From Dastarcus helophoroides (lineage: Eukaryota > Arthropoda > Insecta > Coleoptera > Bothrideridae), in NCBI GenBank assembly GCA_028583605.1, contig CM053327.1:19703629-19767628 (forward strand): 64,000 bases of DNA, read 5' to 3'. Each line of letters opens with the position of its first letter. Within the stretch, counting starts at the first letter, position 1. The notes under the pieces were generated by a model, which saw only the letters and a list, made by a program, of their open reading frames with translations, had not been told where the DNA came from and did no database searches. Of the stretch, positions 59,301 to 64,000 are shown one piece after another. The translations under genes and the position numbers were made by a program.

Positions 59301-60881
59301 ATTTTAAAAAAAGGTTCTCAAAAATATAATTATCACGCCGCTGGTATTTGGATTGAAATGAAATCGCTGCAAATTACGTAGGTTCGCGTTAAACTCCTCA
59401 TGTCAACTTAGAAAAAATGCCTTAACGTATCTCAGAGATATGATTGAAAATCGTTTTTATCTTTTCAACTTAAACACCCTATCTCGAAAACTAAGCCTTT
59501 ATGAACGATATTGTATATCACTACTAATACTGATAAGGTTTAATCCATTCTTTAAAGGACGTTAGACACCCTGTATTCAGGGAGTCTAACGCATTAGAAT
59601 GATCTCTGAAACTAATTCAATTTCAATTTTGAAAATCTGGATATTGACATTTTTACATGTGACCCCCTCAAAGAAAATAAATAATTTTGTCTTTATCTCT
59701 AACCATTTTTGAAGTAATTGCAATTTTTTTGAGAAATGCTCCTCTTTCACACTTCCAATAAAATGTTAATATGCTTCAAATGCAAGCTAAATCAATGGAA
59801 TTGTGATTTGCCATCACGAAACCACAGAGCAATCTGATCCAATAAGAAATAAACACCTCTAATATTCAAAAATCAGCACTGAATGTTGAAAAAGTAGAAT
59901 TGCCAAAAATTCGTTTTTTCTAATATATTGATTGATCTAATTAGCCTATTCGATGGACAACATAATATGCTACCAATTTTTGTAACATGTCCCTCTACCT
60001 ATTTCTAAAAATTTATTTATTTAAATTTGATTGAAGAATCAGTCAGATAATAACAATCAGGAAATTATTTGATATGTAATTTATGGAAACAAATCAAGAA
60101 AATAATCATTTGGTAAGAATATGACCATATTATTATCAAGTAGTTTGTTTTCATCGCCCTCTTATCAAATAATTTGGAGATTGTTAAAAATTTAGCTCAT
60201 TTTTCAATCAAATGTGAATAAATTAGAAAGCATTGGAGGTAGGTATAGGAACATGTTATACAGATTGATATCTTATTATATTGTCTATCGAATACACTAA
60301 TTATATCAGTTTTGGTGGAACGGACTGGTCCTTGGTTATCTTCAAAAATTGAAATACAAATCTTGTCCCCTGAAACCAAGAAGGATTAAAAAACACAGAG
60401 TATCTCTCTTAAGATGATAGCTTGGCTGTCGAAACGCGTTAGAGCAACCTTTGTTGTGTTTTTTAATCATTATTGGTTTCAGGGGACAAGATTTGTATTT
60501 CAATTTTTTAATTAAATCAGTGAAAATATATCTAAAAAAAAATAAGTATTTGATTAAATCTACCTTCTCAAATTTCGCAGCTGATTTTTTAATATCCTGT
60601 ATATCGGAAGTGGTTATTTACTATTGGATCAAAATTGATCCAAAAATTAAATCGACTACTTCTGTGATCATTCTAATACACGATAAGCATAGGACACCCT
60701 ACGTGTATGTAGAAGTATAGTAGACATTACAAAAAACAAGTCTATAACATCGGCTATGATACAAATCTTTAATAAAAGAGCATTCATTTAACGGAAATAT
60801 TTGCAAATTGCGTCTTAGAAAATGACTCACATCTGTCCTGGATTTTGGTCTATATGGCGGAGTTCTTCTTCTGTCTGCCAT
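35059..60881 (-). CDS. Root: Rootletin (ciliary rootlet coiled-coil protein), 24 coding exons
   Basis: Structural protein that polymerises through coiled coils to form the striated rootlet anchoring basal bodies and cilia; in insects it acts in ciliated sensory neurons. The assembled frame runs through 24 exons with consistent splice phases and gives about 1,928 residues, close to the roughly 2,000 residues usual for the family. Landmarks in order: MADRRRTPPYRPKSRTD start; SRLQAK|VLQYKQRCAELE; EHNRLLNLWRDVVSVKRLF; SPRRAGKN; STLRRIAGVQLDGSV followed by MPYRLMSPSRRWSPAR; DIDPEVVRKGVRNLMQQVAH; EGDLQRLQMMLQEKDASIQ; LERAAASESELRSEIQSLQR; and the C-terminal EIKRRQQYVLRS...DPALDALLLEHE. Nearly everything else is heptad-like, rich in E, K, Q and L. 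Two single-base frame breaks (exons 11 and 23) and one GC donor (after exon 11) are noted separately. Identification is from conserved landmarks remembered for the family, not from a search. Confidence 0.93.
35341..36512. other. Root intron 23
   Basis: Contains degenerate purine-rich words (GAAATTTCAGGGAAAATTT, AAAAGTCAAAAAACTTCGAG) from about 35560 to 36120. They look like the T-rich tract at 4480-6500 in the opposite orientation. No gene is seen. Confidence 0.5.
36513..37176 (-). CDS. Root: Root exon 23, carries a 1-base frame break
   Basis: After acceptor CTTTTGTACAG the first frame reads LQKSMINNENE, then an extra base near 37141 shifts it. The rest reads RRVLHEKLEVTQQNLAELRR through RAEIERYRAAQLQAERLLEA to SHRQQVSRLENQ. 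The length of 664 is one more than a multiple of three, although both neighbours need phase 0. An internal AG just before RRVLHEK could splice in frame but would drop the LQKSM segment and lacks a pyrimidine tract. Donor GTAAAA. Confidence 0.85.
37229..37414 (-). CDS. Root: Root exon 22
   Basis: Sixty-two codons: GRTISSLEERCVSLKSTIEQ, LNLSLERAAASESELRSEI, LDTSTASQAGTEKLKQ. Only the acceptor ending at 37415 (CTGAAACTCAG) keeps phase 0; nearer AG choices upstream shift the frame. Donor GTTTGT. Confidence 0.9.
37600..37779 (-). CDS. Root: Root exon 21
   Basis: Sixty codons: DKLEKLKVALARLEAEKRAL, QDELSRTENRSTKLELQRM, EGDLQRLQMMLQEKDASIQ, very characteristic of rootletin. Acceptor ATTCTTGAAG, donor GTGAGC, phase 0. 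Confidence 0.94.
37780..39921. other. Root intron 20, repeat-rich
   Basis: A TA plus CAGGTTGGTTCAAAATTTGG at 38020 resembles the end of foldback element B, but no partner was found. From about 38990 to 39880 there are degenerate AAATTTNGAAA-type words. No gene is seen. Confidence 0.45.
39922..40029 (-). CDS. Root: Root exon 20
   Basis: Thirty-six codons, MEALNKKTAEAQQLRDKVVS to NEEKMKYE. Acceptor TTTTTTAG, donor GTATGA, phase 0 at both ends. Confidence 0.86.
40085..40261 (-). CDS. Root: Root exon 19
   Basis: Fifty-nine codons from DDYKTQLSTIKKQLQESIDS to DAKLSQKNVELQSQ. Joins exon 18 as IERER|DDYKTQL, a conserved rootletin junction. Acceptor TACGTTTCAG, donor GTATTT, phase 0. Confidence 0.92.
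40313..40416 (-). CDS. Root: Root exon 18
   Basis: Completes the split Ala codon and reads HDDGRDGIVDIDPEVVRKGV, RNLMQQVAHIERER. Donor GTAAAT is followed by a 51-base intron, very short beside the others. Reading through that intron gives a longer frame that is not conserved. Confidence 0.9.
40471..40672 (-). CDS. Root: Root exon 17
   Basis: Holds the signature AKLGGSEGRVRALESQLAQL, then STLRRIAGVQLDGSV and MPYRLMSPSRRWSPAR. This non-coil Ser/Pro/Arg segment is highly characteristic of rootletin. Ends with one base at donor GTCAGT. Confidence 0.94.
40733..40948 (-). CDS. Root: Root exon 16
   Basis: Seventy-two codons from MSELERNLEQTRQELGRTRS to DATQQIQELK, coiled coil. The initial Met is internal to the protein. 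Acceptor ATTGCTTAG, donor GTATTT, phase 0 at both ends. Confidence 0.88.
41358..41602 (-). CDS. Root: Root exon 15
   Basis: Reads LEELKLSIENEKGRVQNQLR, LEKELMQSDHKSQGAQEDLQ and ERERAHQEIHQLRKQ. Acceptor TTCAATTAG, donor GTAAAA, phase 0 at its end. Confidence 0.88.
41655..41840 (-). CDS. Root: Root exon 14
   Basis: Reads ENNSESLRKELTDVRRQL, EKEKYHSTNKELRDHVKRIE and QLEEAFQKIS. Phase bookkeeping selects donor GTAGGT at 41653-41654 (read on minus) over the neighbouring GGTAAA. With this choice the split codon is Ser and joins LEELKLS of exon 15. Confidence 0.84.
41888..42247 (-). CDS. Root: Root exon 13
   Basis: Starts with two bases of a split Ala codon, then HHDHQALYDRFEAVQREL, FRREANGKFDQDRANINQL, and ends GNQLHETIRKLKE. 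Acceptor ATATTTTAG, donor GTAGTT. The frame has no stop through 360 bases; overlapping frames on either strand are shadows. Confidence 0.88.
46523..46563. repeat. Short hairpin
   Basis: TTTCGCTTTAAAGCAT (46523-46538) and ATGCTCTAAAGCGAAA (46548-46563) are inverted with one mismatch across a 9-base loop. Function unknown. Confidence 0.7.
46778..47842 (-). pseudogene. Mariner transposase remnant in Root intron 12
   Basis: The plus-left end reads TA then CGAGGGTGGATTGATAAGTC, a mariner-type terminal repeat. Minus-strand frames read in order: HKRFTEFHCGRTSTQDAPR, TPEMITKINDIVLGDRRVK, ARWEPCLLTSDQNRERVKF, FITVNETWIHFYTPETKQQ, TTVFWDAQG, then PPYSPDLAPSDFFLFPNMK and GKDYYKEGIKKLQYRLSV. The first catalytic Asp (normally D in DETWIH) is Asn here. 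The other two are present (FWDAQG and YSPDLAPSD). At least two frameshifts occur, and the 5-prime end and second terminal repeat are missing. Confidence 0.85.
46832..46909. repeat. Near-perfect hairpin inside the mariner tail
   Basis: Arms TTTCTGCGACCCGGTTTGGA (from 46838) and TCCAAACTGGGTCGCAGAAA (from 46883) pair over about 30 bases around an A/T spacer, with one or two mismatches. It lies between the terminal repeat and the transposase stop. Confidence 0.8.
47868..48050 (+). repeat. Direct repeat pair beyond the mariner remnant
   Basis: A unit of about 63 bases starting GTCGTAT(A/G)TCA and containing AGTAAACAA(C/T)TTCAATT occurs at 47868 and again at 47987, 119 bases apart. It probably results from a local duplication. 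Confidence 0.6.
48375..48550 (+). repeat. Dispersed repeat, copy 2
   Basis: Same ordered words as 21530-21740 (AATTTAAAACCCC, AGAAACAAAACATTGTTT, GATGAAAACATACAAACTT, AGAGCCCCGA). Same orientation. Confidence 0.5.
48836..49388 (-). CDS. Root: Root exon 12
   Basis: A 184-codon coil: CTIDAMDKEIQRLQEIFAAN, LEAVLFDTQTNLEASEEK, then SSLEKRMQQSLQQLGSEKD and LQTHIDNLCQQHEELMLRAE to KQQALLI. Acceptor TTGATGCAG, donor GTAAGT after one base. Confidence 0.9.
49834..49964. mobile_element. Short TA-flanked MITE in Root intron 11
   Basis: The left end CAGTAAAACTTTTCCTTAAC preceded by TA faces a right end that reads AAGCTTCTCTTAACGGCT on minus. These are imperfect inverted repeats sharing CTTAACGG. CAGT..AACTTCTCTTAACGG-type ends are typical of Tc1/pogo-like MITEs. 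The right tip is eroded. Confidence 0.5.
50007..50202 (-). CDS. Root: Root exon 11, carries a 1-base frame break and a GC donor
   Basis: Starts TEMDLNQVTRERNDLSNQLT and continues to RQRLEQANDT, where the frame hits TAA. Removing one base near 50065 restores NARVNRNLEDLVKECEEKQ in phase with exon 12. The length of 196 is one more than a multiple of three, while its neighbours require phase 0 to 0. The donor is GC (CAG then GCAAGT), a legitimate minor donor class. An assembly error or a real mutation are both possible. Confidence 0.8.
50255..50422 (-). CDS. Root: Root exon 10
   Basis: Fifty-six codons, LEDEKMALQLQCNDHQNDIQ to KFLEIEKGK, coiled coil. Phase 0 at both ends; acceptor TTTAATAG, donor GTCTGT. 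Confidence 0.86.
50474..50604 (-). CDS. Root: Root exon 9
   Basis: Completes the split Ala codon, then DLEFELDRIIGDKSSAHDSL and NIISNLETDKKKLQDDLKK. Acceptor TTGTTTCAG, donor GTAAAC, phase 0 at its end. Confidence 0.86.
50760..51294 (-). CDS. Root: Root exon 8
   Basis: A 178-codon uninterrupted coiled coil from VKLQSNKEQLLLVRKQYEN through EELHKLYLSLEMLEQQKLEA to LEKSK. Acceptor TTATTTGCAG, donor GTAAGG after one base of a split codon. Confidence 0.9.
51345..51459 (-). CDS. Root: Root exon 7
   Basis: Starts with the last base of a split codon, then SPRRAGKNIASSAAFAEST and SAVQAALHKYQSLIHELQ. The Ser/Ala segment before the coil is a typical rootletin linker. Acceptor TAATTACAG, donor GTAATG, phase 0 at its end. 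Confidence 0.88.
51460..54153. other. Root intron 6, repeat-rich
   Basis: About 2.7 kb. From about 52240 to 52950 it holds A/T-rich degenerate words (AAATTTCGACTTTTG, TTCGACTTATTG) like those inside the hAT element at 4357. No nested gene is seen. Confidence 0.5.
54154..54347 (-). CDS. Root: Root exon 6
   Basis: Contains EEVDILQGALRDIAHALIQD, a conserved rootletin segment, then a non-coil Pro/Thr/Ser stretch (PTPTHVHLSGSTPVPQ). Ends with two bases at donor GTACAG. The split codon joins SPRRAGKN of exon 7. Confidence 0.86.
54402..54548 (-). CDS. Root: Root exon 5
   Basis: Forty-nine codons of Lys/Glu-rich coiled coil (DKKKYEKDKENVEFKQQFEN to IQELQRDVQLL). Phase 0 at both ends; acceptor ATTTTTAG, donor GTGCGA. 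Confidence 0.85.
54603..54978 (-). CDS. Root: Root exon 4
   Basis: Contains RDQLEESHNTNEALTIDLQK and EWKDEEQAFNDYYSTEHNR, then LLNLWRDVVSVKRLF, among the most conserved parts of rootletin. Enters with one base of a split codon (acceptor GGTGTAG) and leaves in phase 0 at GTAAGT. Confidence 0.92.
55040..55251 (-). CDS. Root: Root exon 3
   Basis: Begins VLQYKQRCAELEAQMAESQR, the conserved continuation of the N-terminal rootletin motif. Ends in LRRLDEERN with two bases of a split codon. Acceptor CATTTTTAG, donor GTTTGT. Confidence 0.9.
55308..55508 (-). CDS. Root: Root exon 2
   Basis: Sixty-seven codons. Begins with a Ser/Gly-rich head (SSAGSRIDGGRF...GDGGGSSDEDS), then enters coiled coil (LRQRLQEEASLYKRRLETYR) and ends at SRLQAK, which continues in exon 3. 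Acceptor TTTTTTCAG, donor GTAGGA, phase 0 at both ends. Confidence 0.88.
56031..56225 (+). CDS. Small open frame with a membrane segment, unidentified
   Basis: A plus-strand frame starting MRYKTYGLINISITPVRIM. It has a hydrophobic stretch (ILAMFYIYYTGVLIYAFFVI) and then a basic tail with CGKRKTSRFPKIECHYCHAR ending in a stop. The longer frame begins at 55968. The CHYCH-like end is suggestive but too short to assign. It is antisense inside Root intron 1. A chance frame is quite possible. Confidence 0.15.
   Translation, partial: NMRYKTYGLINISITPVRIMTILAMFYIYYTGVLIYAFFVIIRMCGKRKTSRFPKIECHYCHAR
56640..57480. repeat. Possible old inverted-repeat element
   Basis: The plus strand at 56645-56760 and the minus strand at 57475-57345 share the order GGACTAT, then CAA(A/T)TTGGG with GGTGGGATTAACCGCC or GATGGGGTTAGACGCC, then TTATTCAA. 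Both give related conceptual peptides (FRHNWVVGLTATLEKV and FSQNWGMGLDALLKSV). Divergence is high, and no target duplication was identified. Confidence 0.35.
57989..58142. repeat. Inverted repeat arms
   Basis: TTTTTTGTTTACTTTTGTCC near 57990 and GGACAAAAAGTAAACAAAAT near 58123 form complementary arms of about 19 bases, separated by about 113 bases. Confidence 0.6.
58221..58406 (-). CDS. Protein-like open frame in Root intron 1, unidentified
   Basis: The minus-strand frame reads ISENVSVKACTSNPKMLNIK, then SYVQAVQRIMGHITEFVSLM and KIR before a stop. The acceptor-like TTACGATCAG precedes it near 58360. Farther upstream on the same strand (58580-58677) another frame reads MPTANRKMKLRSPLKINKP after TTTATTTCTCAG. 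Together they could be exons of a nested gene or a decayed gene. I could not join them in phase, and no family is recognised. Confidence 0.15.
   Translation of the reverse strand: MRWHRFNSNFLKINYDQRISENVSVKACTSNPKMLNIKSYVQAVQRIMGHITEFVSLMKIR
60307..60510. repeat. Inverted repeat enclosing a GAAACGCGTTAGAGCAACC motif
   Basis: Arms 60343-60396 and 60455-60509 are complementary over about 50 bases (ATTGAAATACAAATCTTGTC and GACAAGATTTGTATTTCAAT, TTAAAAAACACA and TGTGTTTTTTAA). Between them lies AAGATGATAGCTTGGCTGTC followed by GAAACGCGTTAGAGC. The left half is the same family as 9355-9475. Confidence 0.7.
60831..60881 (-). CDS. Root: Root exon 1 (coding part)
   Basis: Seventeen codons, MADRRRTPPYRPKSRTD, ending at a strong donor (ACAGAT then GTGAGT). 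The ATG has AAAGATGG context. Phase 0 joins exon 2. Upstream, TTTGTTTTAG at about 60912-60921 could be a splice acceptor, so a non-coding first exon probably exists. This exon is linked to exon 2 by phase and by its basic, Pro/Ser-rich head, not by strong conservation. Confidence 0.65.
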
Positions 60882-61678
60882 CTTTCCTGCTTCGGTTTTC
60901 TTAATGGTTGGCTAAAACAAATATACGCATGATTGTAAAGAAAGCAATATTACATCATGATAAAATTTCATTATACATATTTGTTCTAAGATTCATCTTA
61001 AGTAATTCTACAATCGCCTAAGATGAAATAAAATAACTCACGAAAAAGCAAGTCGAGCTCACACAATTAGGGTTCCGAACCAGTTACTACAGTGAAGAGT
61101 CAATAGACCAAATTAAATCATTTTTACTTATGTATGAACTCGAAATTTCATCCAAATTTTCTTGTGTTGTAATTAAAAAATTTTCTATTTTTAGATATGC
61201 ACACATTTTTCTACAATCGATCCAAATATTTATGGATTTGATTGATTTGTGTTGATAATGTCTCAGATAAAAAGCATTTATTTGCAGATCGCCAATAAGT
61301 ACATAACTAACATAGTTTATGAGAACCGCAATGACTACGTTGCGTGGAATTTAAGGTAGTTCACTGGTCAATTGCTTTTTATATATTTCCTTTAAATTCT
61401 TTCACAAGTTACTAACAGTGCTATCTAAACACCTACAAAATTAAAAGATCCGTACCGGTACCGAAGTTGAGATATTCAACGTCAAACTTATGATTTTTAA
61501 CATGTACGGTATAGGCGAAGAATGTTTTCTAAGAGATTTTAATTTATTGCAACCAAACCCTTCTATATATTTTGATGAAAATGTAATATATTATGTAGAA
61601 TTAATAACGTGAATGAAATAGTAAAATATGAGAATCCCTAGCGGTATTGTATTTGGGTAATCGTAATCTGCAATTATA
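60882..61678. other. Rootletin upstream region with one element fragment
   Basis: Includes the presumed 5-prime untranslated sequence of rootletin (minus strand). A possible acceptor TTTGTTTTAG at about 60912 suggests an untranslated first exon farther upstream. A fragment of the 32956-34282 family lies at 61050-61190 (CACAATTAGGGTTCCGAACC, GAGTCAATAGACCAAATTAA). No promoter motif is claimed. Confidence 0.45.
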
Positions 61679-63816
61679 CAGGGTGAGTCGCTAAGCGGGA
61701 ATCGGTCTTTGGTAGGCGTATCGTTCAAAATATCGAAAAATGTTTCGAATAAAAGTTGTTCGAAATAAAGTTCTCCACAACCTAAAATTATTGCCAAATA
61801 TGGCGGCCTTCCGGTTGCACCGGAAATGAACATAACTTTCTTATTTTAAATAGAACACCCTATGTATTTTTACATTTTTGGATTCCTTGTTAAAAATGAA
61901 TATAAATTTATTAGGACGACATAGGCCCTTAGTTGAACGGTTTTCGCGTAATTTAATTTTTTTGGTTAAATTTAACGATTTCGGAGCTTGACGCCATTAA
62001 CGATATTTTTCAAACGCAATGACTCAGAGTTGTGTGGCATACGGTTTTGGATTCAGGAAGAAATGGAGTATTTGTTTACGTCTTTGCTGTTAGCAAGATT
62101 TCTAAAATTTCTTCACATCCGTCGACTCAATTCTTCAGTTGTTCAAACATGCATAACTTAATTTTTTCAAATGGAACCACCTATCTTGGATTATCTTATC
62201 GGATGCGAAATTAAATTACCTTTTTTTTGGTACCAGGTATTGCCACCTCCGTCCAATAATTTTTGAGAAATTTAGAATTTTGTAAAAATTTTAATTAATT
62301 TCGTATTATCGCGTTAGCCCTGGATGTCGGGGTTTTGTTTCGTCTCGTTTGTCCGGCAATAACTGACAGTTTATCTCATTGTTGTCGGGAGGTCTTGGTA
62401 TTAGTACTGAAAGACAATATTTTCTCAAGAAGAATTGGTCGATATGGTTTACTCCTTGGGCAGTGCTGACAGAAATCCATTTCTTGCCTCAAGAATTTAT
62501 GCCCAACGCTTTGCCGATCGGAGACATGCAAATTCAGCGGCATTCGCTAAATTGAGAGAGAGGTTTGAGCGAACTGGTAGTACGAAATACGAGAAAAAGG
62601 AGCGTAGAAAACCAACGACGCATGAAGAAAACCAAGTTTTAGTAGCGGCTGCTGCTGTCCAATATCCGCACTTAAGAACCAGAAGAATAAGTGTGACATT
62701 ACAAATAAGCCAAAAATCGGTTTCATGATTGTTGTGTAAAAACAAGTTTCATCCGTATCTCACCTAGCTAGTGCAAGAACTCAATCAAGCTGACTAACAA
62801 TCGATGCACTGAAACTTGGTTTTTTTCATGCGCCGTTGGTTTTCTACGCTCCTTTTTCTCGTATTCTGTACTTCCAGTTAGCTACAACCTGAAGAATGCC
62901 ACTAAATTTGAACATCTCTGGTTGACAAACCGTTGGGCATACCTACATGTTACAAACTCTAATAAAATTGTTTATTTTTTTGAATTTTAATTAATTTAGT
63001 TCATAATTAATATTTGGGCCATTGTGTTTGCCTTACTCTAACAATTGACCTAGTTTTCAAAAAATAATTTTCCTTAAAAAATGTAAAGTGTAAACCACAT
63101 CAACAGATTCTTGTTCGCAAAACATTTTCTGTAATTTGCAGGACAAACGAGACGAAACAAAACCGCGACATCCAGGGCTAATGCGATAATACGAAATTAA
63201 TTTAAATTTTTACCAAATTCTAAATTTCTCAAAAATTATTGGACGGAGGTGGCAATACCTGGTACCAAAAAAAAGGTAATTTAATTTCGCATCCGATAAG
63301 ATAATCCAACATAGGTGGTTCGATTTGAAAAAATTAAGTTATGCATGTTTGAACAACTGAAGAATTGAGTCGACGGATGTGAAGAAATTTAAGAAATCTT
63401 GCTAACAGCAAAGACGTAAACAAATACTCCATTTCTTCCTGAATCCAAAGCCGTATGCCACACAACTCTGAGTCATTGCGTTTGAAAAATATCGTTAATG
63501 GTGTCAAACTCCGAAATCGTCAAATTTAACCAAAAAAATTAAATTACGCGAAAACGGTTCAACTAAGGGCCTATGTCGTCTTAATAAATTCATATTCATT
63601 TTTAACAAGAAATCCAAAAATGTAAAAATACATAGGGTGTTCTATTTAAAATAAGAAAGTTATGTTCATTTCCGGTGCAACCGGAAGGCCGCCATATTTG
63701 GCAATAATTTTAGGTTGTGGAGAACTTTATTTCGAACAACTTTTATTCGAAACATTTTTCGATATTTTGAACGATACGTCTACCAAAGACCGATTCCCGC
63801 TTAGTGACTCACCCTG
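61679..63816. mobile_element. Foldback element E: 2.1-kb imperfect palindrome, TA-flanked
   Basis: Left end CAGGGTGAGTCGCTAAGCGG and right end, on minus, CAGGGTGAGTCACTAAGCGG, with TA at both edges (61677-61678 and 63817-63818). The outer arms match closely for about 680 bases (61679-62357 and 63138-63816). Inner arms also match: 62500-62640 against 62809-62940 inverted, sharing AATACGAGAAAAAGGAGCG and TAGAAAACCAACG. A loop of about 168 bases (62641-62808) is unpaired. The mirror-image peptide near both tips (ATGRPPYLAIILGCGELYF) is arm sequence seen twice and is not a gene. Confidence 0.9.
62435..62760 (+). pseudogene. DUF4817-type transposase N-terminal domain, truncated
   Basis: The plus-strand frame reads MVDMVYSLGSADRNPFLASR, IYAQRFADRRHANSAAF and LRERFERTGSTKYEKKER, then HEENQVLVAAAAVQYPHLRT and RRISVTLQISQKSVS to a stop at 62726. 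After the stop the same reading continues as LLCKNKFHPYL. This is the DNA-binding, helix-turn-helix N terminus found in insect IS630/Tc1-mariner-like transposases, followed by the second helix region. The DDE catalytic part is absent, because the sequence turns back into its own inverted copy. A decayed copy of the same domain lies on the minus strand at 62809-62945. Confidence 0.75.
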
Positions 63817-63818
63817 TA

Positions 63819-64000
63819 TATCCCACACAATTTCAGTGATTTATATTTTAATAAACTAGTGCTACCTCCGAAAATATTCATCTAAATGAATAATATAAAA
63901 CACAAATTTGATCTGCATTTTATCCTTCAGCTTCGGTTTTTTATTTGAAAAACGTTATTACTATATAGGTCAAAAAGCCTTAGAGGAAAATACCTATTTT
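63819..64000. other. No feature seen
   Basis: Short AT-rich remainder of the window with no recognisable gene or repeat end. Confidence 0.4.

Larger units (their letters stand above)
55509..60830. other. Root intron 1, 5.3 kb
   Basis: Holds unassigned open frames (separate entries), a possible old foldback at 56640-57480, a hairpin at 57989-58142, a double-end palindrome at 59561-59590 and a retroelement-like inverted repeat at 60343-60509. No second gene is firmly supported. Confidence 0.5.

Noticed and set aside
61591..63859. Two near-identical frames with ATGRPPYLAIILGCGELYF
   Set aside because: Arm sequence of foldback element E read from each side; no protein family recognised and no independent evidence of coding.
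1..64000. tRNA, rRNA or CRISPR loci
   Set aside because: No cloverleaf with conserved boxes, no rRNA-like sequence and no regularly spaced direct repeats were noticed by eye; a covariance search was not possible.

Overview
This is an AT-rich eukaryotic window, most likely an insect nuclear genome. The evidence is a spliced rootletin gene with GT-AG introns and insect-type transposons: hAT, mariner, a DUF4817-type IS630/Tc1-mariner relative, a Jockey/CR1-like LINE and a Penelope-like element. I see no bacterial-style operons, rRNA, tRNA or CRISPR. The order of insect cannot be fixed from the sequence.

The only well-supported host gene is on the minus strand: a nearly complete rootletin (Root), the coiled-coil protein of the ciliary rootlet. 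Twenty-four coding exons can be traced by splice sites and reading phase from the ATG at 60881 to the stop at 35059. They total 5,789 coding bases, or 1,928 codons plus a stop if two single extra bases are discounted. The two extra bases (near 37141 and near 50065) each break the frame in an otherwise conserved exon. One intron uses a GC donor (50005-50006). The longest introns are filled with transposon debris: intron 1 (55509-60830), the one at 42248-48835, and the one at 51460-54153.

The left half (1-35 kb) is almost entirely repeats. A group of long-inverted-repeat (foldback) elements lies at 10637-13462, 14062-15511, 23296-25127 and 26317-27071, with a further member at 61679-63816. All are flanked by TA, and most have CAGG-type ends. 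The last one is a 2.1 kb imperfect palindrome carrying the N-terminal DUF4817 part of a transposase in both arms and no catalytic domain. This suggests that the group arose by inverted duplication of one end of Tc1/mariner-like elements. Nesting is common: a LINE inside a foldback element; one hAT inside another (27889-29423 within 27705-29956), both with perfect 8-bp target duplications; and a pogo/Tigger-like MITE abutting a foldback element across a single shared TA (23294-23295). A hAT-ended element at 4357-7062 is filled with a degenerate T-rich repeat, and similar tracts recur in rootletin introns.

A few short open frames may be exons of unidentified genes: 7907-8063 (+), 9874-10107 (-), 31387-31590 (-), 56031-56225 (+) and 58221-58406 (-). 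None could be assigned a function. Transposon boundaries were set by eye from inverted repeats and target duplications. Rootletin exon boundaries come from splice consensus plus phase bookkeeping.
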